Origin: Montifringilla adamsi
Taxonomy: Eukaryota > Chordata > Aves > Passeriformes > Passeridae
Assembly: GCA_017590115.1 (NCBI GenBank)
Contig: JAGGNK010006892.1
Coordinates: 15,105,736 to 15,169,735 of the forward strand
DNA length: 64,000 bases
Direction of reading: 5' to 3'
Shown here: one piece after another, positions 12,241 through 24,766 of the stretch
Layout: every line of letters starts with the position of its first letter
Position numbering within the stretch: the first letter of the stretch is position 1
Program-made: the position numbers and the translations under genes
The notes under the pieces: generated by a model
What the model was told of the DNA's origin: nothing
Databases searched by the model: none
What the model saw: only the letters and a program-made list of their open reading frames with translations

Positions 12241-13887
12241 GGAACATTCAATACATTCAATACAGGGAATCATTTTATCATTGTAATATTTAAAGGAATA
12301 GTAAAATGACTTATAAAATTATTATAGTTTTTCAAGTTTCTTGTGAACTCCCAACTCCATGCCAAACCTTCACCCCATTTTTCCAAGCAATTCAGTGGGA
12401 CTGTTTGCTTACATTGAGCTTCACCAACTACTCTAACACTTGTGTGTAATCACAGCTCCCTAAATTTTAGAACAGTATCTAAATGTCAAAGAGGCTGAAA
12501 ATGGATTTTAAATTCTTCTATTTTCACTCATTAACTTATTTTGTACTTAGCTTTGTAAACATTGATGTTTGATGATGAAATTTCAGTTGGGAAGTCTTGA
12601 GGGCAGCAGTTTATAGGAATACCACACACTTTGCCAGGATTCCATTTCTGCTTTTTAATACTGCAAAGGCAACCTATTACCACAGATTGTGAAGAGAACC
12701 TAAGAACTTAAAGCCAAACACCTTTGACCCTGCATCTCCAACCTAACAGACTGGTTTTTACTAGACTTAGAATACAGGTACTCAGTGATCATGGCAGACC
12801 AGAACATTTAAATGCATGTAAAACTTGTTTAAGTCTCTTTCTATTTGACGAAACACTTAAGTCTGTGCTGAGCCCTACAGACACACTTATGCTCACTTAG
12901 TTTAAACCAGAATTTAAGCAGAATGGGATTAAGCATAATTTGAAGATCTCTTTCTCAAAAAAGCCTTTTAGCATGCTTTCTTAGCTGAGCTGTTTTACCA
13001 CATTTGAAAATAAAGTATAAAAATGATGTGCTGTATATACACACAGATTGGTCTCTCTCAAAGACATGGCACAGAGAAATTCCTAGGCCATTTTTGCATT
13101 TTTCCCATATTCTGAATTCCAAAGTTAGGTCAGGGAGCATGGCTTTCTGATTTCCCTTTCTGCTTTTTTTATATTTGATCTTCAAAGTGGCTGTAGAACA
13201 TTTAAACTTTGTCCCACCTGCCTTATCCCATTTTCTGCTAGCTAGTCTCTGCTAAATTTTTCTCTTTGGTAAACGAGGTGAAGCTAGTATAATTCAGAAA
13301 ACTCAAAGTCAGTGGATTTATCCTGGTTATATATCATAGAATATATTTAATTTTTATTAACATATAAAAAAAATTACAAGCCTGGCTGATTTTGAAGTAG
13401 TGCTTTGAGACTACTAAGCACCAGTCTTAGCTACAACATACACATTTGGACAAGCAGCAATGCTTTCATTTTTAAATAGATATACACATACACACAGGTA
13501 CAGAAAACTAGTCCTAATATTCTTAAAAATTGAACACATGGTAAACTGATTGAGGATTTTTAAATAAATACTGTAAGCCACTATCTGATTCAAGGAAAGG
13601 GTTTTTACTTACATATTCTACAATTACATTACTGAATATGAATTACCATTTTGAATTATAAACCTGTTTCTCATTAACGTCAAAAATTTGTAAGTGAGAA
13701 TTTCAAGATTTTTCATAGCTGCAAGACATAGGTTTTTGTCACTCCATGACAGCTTTCTGCTGATGAGGCAAGCTATTTTACTCTGTGAAGTTACACCTAA
13801 ATCCTCTTCCTCTGATGCAGTTTTGAACAAGCCAGTGATGTGATCACACTTGTGTCACTAAGCTTTTCCTAGAAAATACATGATGGG

Positions 13888-13947
13888 GTGGGTTTTTTTT
13901 TGGTTTTTTTTGGGTTTTTTTTTGTTTTGTTTTTTTTTTTTTTTTTA
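13888..13947. repeat. T-rich low-complexity tract
   Basis: About 60 bases of T runs broken by GG and G, ending in 18 consecutive T. Could be a decayed poly-A tail of a minus-strand retroposon, but nothing upstream is recognisable. Confidence 0.85.
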
Positions 13948-14776
13948 ACAGATTTAGGACAAGTATTGCACATTCCTGGAACAAGAAAAACACTTGTAAA
14001 ACTCTTTTACCCTTCATGATCCTAGGACTAAGAAAAGTAACATAATGAAAAACTCCCTGAATGCCCAGAAATGTGCCAAAGCCACGTGTAACACAGACAG
14101 ACTTCATATCTCTAATGTCAGAAATGCCAGATCACTTTTTGTTTTAGTTGCCCAGGGGGGTTGAAAAATCATGACAGGAAAATGCCGTAACAAAAGATGT
14201 TTGCAGCACGGTCAGAAGAGAATAGATTCCCTCCCCCCTAACAATAAATAATGTCTTCCTCCAAATCATAACCTTAACCCAAATATTGGACGGACAGCTT
14301 CCACAAAGAAGGAAGAAAATATATACAATAATGAATTTCTAATCTCCTAAAGAAGCACAACACAACTGAAGAAAGCCAAAAACAGAAAGTCAGGCCATCA
14401 AGGTATATCACCAGATGTTGTGATTGCTCACATTTACAGTGATCTTTAAAGACCATAAGCTAAAGGAACATTAGCAATGGCCTATTTGAAATATCTGAGT
14501 GAGAAAGGATCTAGTGACTTGCAAGACCAATGTAAAAGCATCATTTAAGAAAATTTATTTTACTTGCTTCAGATTTACACTTCCTACAGAGAGCTTATCT
14601 TCTATGTTTCTAATTTTTTTCTCATCTTTAAGGCTGTAATTTTTCATGCCCTTTTTTGAACTCTTCTATAATTTGAACCACCTAAAGGCAGACATCAGAA
14701 GGCATATATTGGACTTTTATTCCTTCCTTCGCTGAGAACTGTCACTTTTCTATGATGAGGAAAATGTCATTACATT

Positions 14777-14794
14777 ATTATTATTATTATTTTC
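14777..14794. repeat. (ATT)n trinucleotide repeat
   Basis: Five to six ATT units (ATTATTATTATTATT). Confidence 0.85.
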
Positions 14795-15297
14795 TAATTA
14801 GCATTATGGTATCTAAAACTTTTAATAATCAAGCTGATACAGGAATGCTCCCAGAAAGGAAATAAACAGCGCATGAGAAACAGTAATATGATTAAAAGTT
14901 CTACTTCAAATCAGAAGAAAAGCTTTGGCATTCACTTAAAGGAAAAGCATAATAAATCAAAAAGTCCTCTTACTCCATCAGTTCATCTAAACAAAATAAG
15001 AATGAAATTAATAATGTGTATTAACTGTTCTTTTCAATTCAACATTCACTTCAAAATGGAACAACATCCATTAAACGGCACAAACAATGCAATAATTGTT
15101 TATGTGATATTTGTAATAGAGAAAGCCAAGGTATTAAGTCTTTTATGACAGCAAAGATTTCATGAAGTTCCTTTCAAGAACTATTTTTTAAAATAGAATA
15201 AAAGAATAAATAAGAAAACCCTCACAAATAAACCACTGAAGAGATTTCAGCTTCCCACCCCAAAACATTCTTGCTCTTGAGTCAGACAGCATTTTAC

Positions 15298-15441
15298 TTC
15301 AGGGAAGATACAGAGCTTCTCTTTGAGGAAAAAAGGAAAGAATGCCAACAATTAGCCACCCAGGAGGCATCTTGTTTCACAATATTTTTGTTGCTCCATG
15401 GATTCCATTGTGATAGGATTTGTGAAGATTTACAAGCAGCC
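15298..15441 (-). CDS. Candidate exon 15 (144 nt)
   Basis: 47 full codons open between acceptor GCTATATTCCAG and donor CTGAA|GTAAAA on the minus strand. Begins AACKSSQILSQWNPWSNKNI and ends in a Ser/Lys-rich segment. Trp appears four times in 47 residues, unusual for a chance AT-rich ORF. Phase (one base in, two bases out) matches exon 14 and exon 16. Alternative donors exist inside it at an ATT|GTGAAA site. Confidence 0.45.
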
Positions 15442-17539
15442 CTGGAATATAGCTTCTAATTCAACAATGCTGGCTTGCCATAAGTAACCCTCATTTTTTG
15501 TCAAAAATCATCAAGGTTGTTATGTTTTGCTTGATGCTTTCAAAGAGCACAGAAAATCTAGGATTCTATTTGTGGTACAGTCCGAGAATTTGAGCTAAAA
15601 CCAGCAATTATATAATGCTGTTCCCGCTTCCATTTAAAGGGACAAATTTGTTATTTTAAAAAGCAGAATAGAATACTTACACCTGATTTAAAACTTGCAG
15701 ATACAAGTAACTGAGTAAAACGAGAATTCTGAAAGCTGATTTTTAAAAGACCTAAATATATAAGCCCAGATGTAAAAATGTCGTAAGAATTCACCAGGAT
15801 TCTATCCAAAGACACTATCAAATGTAAATAAGGGAATTACATAAAAGTTGAAATTACAGATATTAATATTGGTGCTTTCTTTCTGAAACAATGAAAAACA
15901 TCTTCTCATAACCAAAACAAGTAAAAGATGCTCTGAAAAGACTATTATCAGTACACTTTTACTGTATCTAGAATCACAGTCTAAAAACAAAACACTGACA
16001 TCAAAGCATGAGAAAGCCTAGTTAGAGCCTGCTGGAAAAATCACAGAGCAATTCTCATACAAAAGTTTATGCTTCCAGAACAGGACAGGATTTTAATTTA
16101 AACAAAGAAAACCTAAGCCTTTTCTTAATGATCTCAACAGGAAGGGCAGAGACAGAGTAGGTGAGACAATCACACCAATGTATCCATAATTAGTTAGGTG
16201 TTTTCTCCATAGCATGCATATTACTGGGACAATGCACAACAGCCATGGGAAGCTTCCTGGCTTTTTTCTCAGCAGGTTCCAGTGTGAATGTGCCAGCAAT
16301 AGATTGTATATATATTTAACTTTCTTAATTTTGCTGGATTATCTATGTAGTACTCTAACACTTCATCACATGAATGTTCTGAAATAAATCACATTGTGGT
16401 ATTTGCACAATTTCATTTCAAATCTTTAACTAAATTTAAAAAATTTAAAACTGTGACACATTTTAGAAGAATCCTTCACATAACTTGAAATTCTCCATTG
16501 TATATTCTAGATAGTTCAACTTATGTGTTTATCTGCTCCAGAACAAGTGTTTTGACCTTTTAAAAAATCAGTACACTCAAGAGAAACCAAAATATATATC
16601 AACTGTAAAACTTCATACCTAGAACTTCAAGAGGATCAAATGAATCGTAACTCAAATAAACTTTTATTGCACTTTCTCTACTATTCATCTGCATCTGTAA
16701 TGCAAATACACATGTATCATTAAAGAAAGTACAGTAAAAAGAAAGAGCACAAAATTTGAATTAGTATACATTTAATTTTACTCATCAAATCCACAGTTAT
16801 CTGAAGCAACAGAAATGGATTACTACTAAGTCACAATTGGTAAGTAAGCCACACTTCTTCAGCTCCTGCTAGTCCCAGAAGTACACACTTTCTGTTCTTG
16901 GGCCTAAAACAATTAAGGCTTCCCTGGCAAAGAACAACTTCCTTCCACTGGTCCAGAGACTGCAGCAGTCTTCATCCAACTGATATGATGCTATAAGCTG
17001 GTCTGATCCAGAGCAATCATTATCTTTTGGAGGGAACTGATTTACTACAACTGCAGCCACTCGCCTAACCATACTCTCAAAGCACCAGTTAGAACAAAGT
17101 CATTATTTGAAGGAAAAGTGCTTTAGAGAACACAAATCTTATGTCATTTCCAGATGAAAACATCCCCATCTCAAATAAAGATGTTATTACACTTTAAACA
17201 AACACAGGGCTTTGACATCCATCAAATTAATGACTCAAAAAGCTACACTAACAAAAAGAGGCAAAGAACTCCAGAACTAGCATAGGCTCCAAGAGAGAGA
17301 GCAAGTAGAAAGAAAATTTTTCCCATCTATATATCTACCATAATTGCACTTAAATATTTTTAAAAAACGGTAATTTATTGCGCTATTCTAGTTCTACTCT
17401 ACATACACTTCTTTCAATTATTATTAAAAAAATCTTTGTAAACACAGATCTAGATTAGTGTTACAATTATTAAAAATGAAAGTTAAGTCTCTAAGCCAAG
17501 TGACAATTCTACACACAGGAATTCCAATTCTTCCTTCAC

Positions 17540-17577
17540 CTCAAGGCATCTTCGCAGTTATTAACAAGTAGCAGCAC
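17540..17577 (-). CDS. Candidate exon 14 (38 nt)
   Basis: A long pyrimidine tract (TTATTTCCATTGTCCTCTGACTTTG) leads to an unusual GAG acceptor; donor is TTGAG|GTGAAG. The phase-0 frame reads VLLLVNNCEDAL. It overlaps a longer minus-strand ORF (17541-17726) in another frame whose peptide also looks protein-like, so either could be the real reading. Confidence 0.28.
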
Positions 17578-18212
17578 CTCAACAAAGTCAGAGGACAATG
17601 GAAATAATCAGTTTTAATAGAGAACTGATTAATATCATACTGTGTATAAACCAATTTAGGAAGAAACCATACAAAAATTTCATGGCTGTCAAACACTTCA
17701 GATTTACAGGGTAGCATTTCTTCCAAACACCGGAAATCTTATTAAAGTATACTTCTCAATTTCTATCCCACACTCTCTATTCAGAATTAACTATGGTTTG
17801 ATTTGAAATGTCTCCACTCAAAAACAAGAAAAAAGTTCTGGTTTACAAACTGGAATTAAAAAGAAATTGCACAAGCTCATTTACCTCAGACTAAAAATTC
17901 AGAAAAAAGAATTTTCAGATTTTTTTCCCACAACATAGTGATTTCAGGGAATTGACAGGCAAATCAAATTCTCCACAGCAAGACAACTTGGAAGTCCCAA
18001 ATCAACTATTAACTGTTCCTCAAAAGCACTCCTTGCTGAGTCTGAGCTGAAGAATTTTAGCAGTATGTCTGGCTAGGAAGCCACACTCTGCGCACTTCTG
18101 TCCTGCAAATCACACCATCTTGGCACAAAGGTGGCAGCTGGCACAACTGGAAGGGTCATGGCTTTGCTCAGCCCCAGAGGAGATCCAGGAGCTGTGTCCC
18201 CCATATTCCCAC

Positions 18213-18298
18213 CTCTGTTGGGTGGTGTAGGAGATGGTTCAGGTGAAAATTGAATCTGGCTTGGATTGGCCAGAGCGAGAACCACCATTCTGACACAT
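18213..18298 (-). CDS. Candidate exon 13 (86 nt)
   Basis: The acceptor is excellent (CTTCTTTCATTATTCTCAATGCTCCAG on the minus strand); the donor ACAGAG|GTGGGA is moderate. In the phase left by exon 12 it reads VSEWWFSLWPIQARFNFHLN followed by HLLHHPTE. A different frame over the same stretch is open for far longer (to 18073) and gives a Pro-rich peptide, so this could instead be an alternative terminal exon read in that frame. Confidence 0.35.
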
Positions 18299-21200
18299 CT
18301 GGAGCATTGAGAATAATGAAAGAAGTTTAGAATTAAGTGAGGGAAAAGGGTAAGCAAAAGAGGAAAGCAAATAAACATCAGAAACAGAAAGGGAAATACT
18401 CAGCTTAAGCAAGGGTATAATTTTATGGCTACAGACTGTGGGCTTAAGAAAACATCAATTGTCATCTGGTTAGGAGTGAAAACTGCCAGTGGGATTGAAA
18501 TGGTAATAATTTTCAGCAAGTACCAGCACTTCAAGAATAGCTGTGATTTTGAGCAGACATCTGGGCCCAAGAAACAGATTAAAATCAGTCTGTCCAGGAG
18601 AGCTTAACTCACAATGTTAGCTGGAGAAAAGACAATGCATTGAGCCATTGGGAGCATGGCTCTACCACTTATGACAGAAGAACAGGCCACATCTTTTCAT
18701 TCCACTGCAGTTGGAAAATGCCACTTAAAAGCTACACATAAAGTTCAAAGGTGGATCTCAATGGTGTGGAAAGGAGGGAAACAAAAAGTCTTTAAGTAAC
18801 TGATCAGCACGAACCACACTTAGAGAACCCTCCCAGAGATCAGCATTTCCTCACTTCTGAGACTGTAAGAGAAATATTCATTCATGTGTCACTAATAATG
18901 TTACATTTACTTGAAAATAAAAACAAGTAATGATCAGCACATATTTAAGAGATAGAGTGGCTTTACAGGTAAGGTAGAAAAATGTGCACCTTTGGCATTT
19001 GTCGAACACGCACAGTATGCAAGGTTTTCTAAACTTTTCCTGAAGGCTGCAGCAATCCTATGGTGCTGGGAAAAATTAGTTTAAAACCTACAGGCATCTA
19101 CTTTTATAACTACTAAATCACAGGCCTGTTACTCAATTTTATCATAAGTTCTGCTCTCACAGCCCACAGGGGTTTGAAATTATACTGAATTGCACTTCTT
19201 GACAGAAAAGATGAAGTTACTTCAGTAGCATCTTGTTTCCATACTATGACTTTTCACTTAAATCTTCTGAAGATATTTTAAAGTATTGGCAGCATGGGCA
19301 GAACTTGAAACACTCTTTGAGGACTAGCACTTTAAAAATTTTATTTAAATAATATCCCATGTAGGCGTTCAGAAATTTTAGCCAACCTTTTTAGCTTACC
19401 AAAATGTGACCTCTGAAATGAAACACTTACATAACTGGTTTTATAACAATGAGATTATTCCTTTAATAGCAGAAGAAAGTACAGACTTGCCAAATCCTTT
19501 TCCCCAATATAGCCATAGCAGTTCTAGAGCAAGGCATGACATCAGTAGGAGGAAGGGCATATAACAGGTCAGGAGTGACACTGGCATGGGAGGAGGGAAT
19601 CCCTCAGCCTTGAATTAGCACAGACCCCTAGAGAGAGAATTTGCAGCCCCTCCAGCCCAAACAGAAAGGAAATGTCTGAATCATCAGAGAGTCCTCCCAC
19701 AAGGGAGTTTGTCCTTGAGGGCAGAATTAATGAAAAAGACTTCATGAACTGGAAAGACAATTAAAAAAAAAAAGTGGTAGATTTCTGCACTGCAGGATAA
19801 GCAAAAGTCCCTTCATAATTCAGAAGGATACCCACAAGAGGCAGAGGGCGACCCAATGCCACAAGTAAACACTGCCATGGAACCATGCTGCAGCATTTAC
19901 AGAAATCGTTTGAGAAGTTCTGAATGTCAGACTCAAGTTTCAAATTAAAAAGGAGACAAAAAATGAAAGAAAATATATATTTAGGTCAAGTTAAAAAGGA
20001 ATCATACTATTTTTCATTTTGTTTCACACATCTTTATGTACAAGAGAATGACAAGCTTCACCAGGTGCTTTGCAGTGCAGCAGCAGCCAGTTCTGGCACT
20101 GCATTTTATGGGCTCAGAACATTAGACATGTAATGCAGCTCAGTGAAAGGTGCTCTGCAAGGGTATTTCACATCCCATCAAATCAGAGCTGTGAACTTCA
20201 CATCAGAGATCAAAAGCACACTATCAAACCTTGCAGTAATTTCATAAAGACACAGAGAATGCAGTAAGTCTAAAAATACAATAATTATTTCTAAACTGGA
20301 AAGTTTAAAAAACCTGATACCTGTACAGAAATATAGCCTTTAGTAAAATCTGTTGTTCTCTCCCTGAATGAAGATTTGCTGTTTCTTTGCAACATAGAAA
20401 GTTGAAAGAAGGATTTGTTATAAATTTTCACAGTACATAGCAGCAAGAGATGATTGTAGAAGAGGTTTCAGCACTGAAAACTTGATGTCTTGTGTAGAGA
20501 CACCATAAAACAAAGACAGGAATCAATTAAATTGAATTATTTAATTAACAGCAATTTGTTCTACAACAGTTTAAAATATGGATGAGACAACCAGCTGCTA
20601 AACAGAACAACTCATTAAATTATTTAACTGGATTAATTATTTTCTACTTTTGATGTAATTTAGTTGTATGACACATAAGTCTGTGATTTATACTCAAGGT
20701 AGAAATTAATTTTGTCATTTGGTTCCATTTTTTCTAAAATCATGACTTTGTTTCTAGATGGAAGTGTTTTACAAACACTCAGCTTATTATTATTTTCAAG
20801 TAGTAGGAAAGACAAACTGACTACAGTGTTTCCAGAAGGGGATCAGTATGTACAGTGTGATCAAATAATTATTGAAAAAAAATCCCAGGGAGGTTTTAAG
20901 TGGGATGTGCCCATACTGCAATTCTATTATACAGGGACAAGAAAACATAAGACAACCTCTCATTCATGCAGGACAAATAGTGCACCAAAAGCACAAATTA
21001 CGCCTAATTACAGGTTATAACTCTGTCATCTTTCTTTTTATAACCTAGCCATTTATACACTTTGATTTTTACTTCCATTTGGGTTTATTAACATCAAAGC
21101 TTTGTCATCACTTATCTGTTTCTACAGACTTTTTTACCTGAGGCCATAAATGAAAACTTCTTTGCATTTCAGCTTTTCGGATGCAAGGAAGGTTTAGTCT

Positions 21201-21756
21201 CCATTGTTCTTATGATGTTTCATGCTTATTAAACTTTTGTATGTTGTTATGAAGTTTATTGCCCTCGGCATACCAATCTAAAATGTACTATAATTAAACT
21301 GACTCTCATTGCACATAAATGCATTAGCACTATCCTATGATAAATTTTATTCTGACTGTTGAGGATTTTTTTCATGTAATTACACTGCCTTGCATAAAAG
21401 TGTAATGGACAATTTAGTCTAATGCATTGTTTAGCTTTTTGTCAAACATAAAATGGCAATGAATTTTTAATTAAGCTGTATGGGGCTTCTTCTCTATAGA
21501 GATTGCTGCAAAAAAACCCCACACAGATGACCATCCTTGAAGAAAAGGAGAAAGTAAAGTTTGTCTAAAAGGTTAAAATAGTCTGGATAGTCACGTTGAA
21601 GAGATACTTCTCAAATTCAAATCAGAGAAAGACGAGGGACAGATGAAAGCTATAATTATACAAACAAAAATATATTGTTTAAAATTCATCTGAAGAGAAC
21701 GACTGCTAGAATTCAAATTCCTGCTTAAGCATTAAGGGGATATTTCAAAACAAATG

Positions 21757-21788
21757 TCTCTTGAATCAAATATATTTGAATCAAGAGA
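21757..21788. repeat. 32-bp near-perfect palindrome
   Basis: Two 16-base arms with no spacer (first arm TCTCTTGAATCAAATA), pairing with a single A:A mismatch. Could extrude as a cruciform; in RNA it would be an almost loopless hairpin. Confidence 0.85.
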
Positions 21789-22689
21789 AGAGTTTATCAC
21801 TTTCACTATCCAATATGAATAAGATTTCTAGTCTACAGCAACCTTTTAATGTTATTTTTCCTCCTCCCCCCTCTCCTCATTACAATGAAGAAAAGGTTTC
21901 CTCACTTTTCTTCTCAAAGGAGAATTCAAGTAGGCTGTTGTGTAAATGTAACTGCTGATGTTATCTCACTTTAACTTGTATACTTCTGTTCGGGCAGTCA
22001 TTCAATCAGAAACTTCTCGAAAAATAAAGGTTAAAAAAACAATGTTTAAAAAAAAAAATTCCACCTTACTCTCATAAGTGGGGAAATCTATAGCTATGTA
22101 TCTTTGACCAGCTCTTCAAAGCCTAGCAATGACATAAATTCAAAGACTTCTCATGCAATCTACTCAATTATTTCATTAATTGTAATTCAGAAGGGTTTCC
22201 CTAACATCTCCTTTGAGTTCTTCTTGATAGTTTCAACTGCTGTTACTTATCAAAGGCTACCATCAACACAAGCAACTATTTCTATATTTCTTTTGCAACA
22301 GTCTTCTAAATATTAGAAAACCACACTCTTTTCTTCACTGCTTTTCCTTCCACAAGCTAAACAAATGAAGCACCCTCTAAGGGATTCCTCCTATCTTCTG
22401 ATCACCTGTGATGCCTCTGTTCCACCTCAAAGTAGTTCAAGTTTGCCTTGCAACATCTATCCCCAAGAAGAAAACAGTGTTCCAGCAGAGACTTCAATAA
22501 AAGTTCAACTTTGCCCATCTAACTGGCTGAACTTTCACCCAGTGACAGGATACATCCCAGTGACAGGATTATCTCTTGATACAGTATAGTGCTAGCAAAT
22601 GAAAAGTCCTGTCAAATCCTTTTCTGAAGGACTGCTATGATTTATTTATGGGTAAATGTCACATCTTCTCATCTTCACTGGATTTCACC

Positions 22690-23480
22690 TACTCATGTGC
22701 AGATTATTTTTCCAGTTTTGCAAGATCTTTTTGAAATACAGTCTCGTTCTCCAGTCTTTCTTGAGTTTTGTGTCATCTGAAGAGTGATTCCAGCTACCAT
22801 TAAGTACATCAGGTAAAAAACCAGAAAGGGAACCAGCCTCCAGGCAGGTCTGTAGAAAACTGCTGAATATACCTTTTCATTGTGAGAACAATCCATTGAC
22901 AATAATCAACAGAAGTATGAATCCAATAAATTTTGCACTTACTGTACACTAATTTCTCCTATATCACATTTTTCTGCATTAGTTATAAAAATGTTACAAA
23001 AGACAGACTTATGAAGAGCTTTAAACCAAGTAAAAATATATGATAAAAACAGAGCCAAAGCTACTGCTTTGTTTCTATTGACAAGTTCAACTGTTTGATC
23101 ATACAGAAAGATTAAACTAATTTAAGATTATTTATTCCTTGTAAACCCATGCTGGCAATTGTTCATCTCTTCATTATCTTGCACATAAATAAATACTGCT
23201 TAACAGATTTTTTTTAAAAGACATCAGTATTAGGATAGCTGAACCCTCCCTTCTTGACTTCTCTCCCCTCTTTGACAACCGATAAATTTATCCTTTCCAG
23301 TCTTCCAGTATTTAATCCACCCTGCACCATATTTCAGAGATAAGGTTGCTATAAGATAGCTTTGGAGGTGATCTGTTAAAGCAAATAGCAAACGTTGGCA
23401 GCACTGTCCCCAGATGAGTTGGAGGATCCAGTTTTACCCTCCCATCTCATATTTCCTGCATAGGCACCAACTGGAAAAAA
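22690..23480 (-). mobile_element. Ancient CR1/L3-type LINE remnant, antisense
   Basis: Scattered matches to reversed CR1 ORF2 sequence, notably GTTTTGTGTCATCTGAAGAG, CCTTGTAAACCCATGCTGGC, TTTATCCTTTCCAGTCTTCC and a following GGAGGTGATCTGTTAAAGC. Heavily diverged with insertions; a consensus alignment is needed to fix borders. Confidence 0.5.
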
Positions 23481-23960
23481 AATCTCAAGAAAGGCAACTT
23501 GGAAGCCAGAACTTTTCCAAGAAGCAGTCTATTTGCCTCCATACCTTCAAGAAAACCACTGTAAGAATACTGCATTAATTTGAAGTCATCTAAACTTGGT
23601 AATCTCCTTGTCTTTTGTCATGAGTCTCACCTGCATCTATATTATTAGCAAATTTTTTTTTCAATTAAGTATCTTCTGGAAATCATAAACTGGCAAGGTA
23701 AATCCAATGGGATTACAACAACCTGCACCATGTTTCCCACTTCAGTTCCAGCACCAGTAGCCTACAGTCATGTAGCAGGGGCACTGGGATACACACAGTT
23801 CTGGTAGGAGCGTATCAATATCTGAACTTTGCTTCCACTTTGAAGGTGTTTACACATATAGAAACTTTCTACCTTTTCTATTCTTATTGCACTTTGCTAA
23901 TCTAAAATTGAGACAAAATTTTCACTTCGATTTTGAGGTACTTATTTTTCATGTTTGGAG

Positions 23961-24310
23961 TCATAGAATAGTTCGAGCTGGAAGAGATCTTTTAAAAGTC
24001 ACCTCCTAGTCCACCTCCCCTGCCATGAGCAGGGACATCTTTAACTACATCAGGTTGCTTAGAGCTCCACCCAACCCAACCTTGATTGAATGTTTCCAGA
24101 TAGGCCATCTTCAGACCTCTCTGGGCAACCTGTTCCAGTGTTTAACCACTCTCATTGTAAATAATTTCTTATATATAAAATAATTCAAACCTTGTCCAGT
24201 TTAAAACCATAAGCCCTTGTTCTGTTGCTACAGACCCTGCTAAAAATGCTTGTTCCCAGTACTCTCATAAGCCTCTAAAGGGCTCTATCAGCCTTCCTGG
24301 GAAGTTTCTC
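23961..24310 (-). mobile_element. CR1 LINE 3' fragment, antisense
   Basis: Starts TCATAGAATAG (reverse of the CR1 terminus), continues with CTGGGCAACCTGTTCCAGTG and AAACCATAAGCCCTTGTTCT, ending near AGCCTTCCTGGGAAG. Orientation minus. Confidence 0.93.
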
Positions 24311-24496
24311 TTTTTAGTTTGCTGTTGAAACTTTGATTATTTTCTCTGCTTAATAACTGAGATCCTGTGCTCTTAAATCACTGTGTTATTTAATTTTTCA
24401 AAGTTTCTGCTTGAATTTGAAACTAAATCAAACCAAAACTCCTATGCACTTTAGAATTTTATTACTGTTTTACATTCAAATTGATTTTTACATATA

Positions 24497-24766
24497 TATA
24501 CCATTAGCCAAGCTTCTACAACATCCTCACTGAAGAAGATGTAGTCTCTAAGCAGCATATTCCTCTGAAGGCACACAGCTACACCATAAAAAAACATGGC
24601 TGCTGCTACACCCAGGAACACACAGGCTTTGCCACTATTATTAGCATTTGTTCGCCGGTTATTAATTGGGGAAATGATTCCATGATTAGTCAATTTGGCA
24701 TGAAGCTTGATGGGGAATGCTCACACAGCTTGGCTGCAGGGCTAGCAGCAGCTCCTCATGTTGCTG
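24497..24766 (-). other. Unassigned minus-strand exon-like segment or old retrocopy
   Basis: A strong acceptor (TTATTTTTTTCAG at about 24767) is followed by a frame reading QHEELLLALQPSCVSIPHQA that stops. A second frame takes over within a few bases and runs about 70 codons with a membrane-like segment (KACVFLGVAAAMFFYGVAVC), closing at ATG|GTATAT. Looks like coding sequence interrupted by a frameshift, or two overlapping chance ORFs. It does not fit the phase of the main model. Confidence 0.25.

Larger units (their letters stand above)
9530..18212 (-). other. Introns between candidate exons 17 and 13
   Basis: Mostly featureless AT-rich DNA. 11.2-11.75 kb is noticeably less AT-rich and contains AATAAAGTTTAACAG, perhaps part of an old LTR or retroposon I cannot classify. 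12.16-12.24 kb microsatellite, 13.89-13.95 kb T tract. A minus-strand ORF at 16.87-17.07 kb lacks splice context. Confidence 0.5.

Noticed and set aside
13624..13830. 68-codon minus-strand ORF with an internal CTTGCAG acceptor
   Set aside because: Phase conflicts with exon 15 and the donor (CAG|GTTTAT) is poor.
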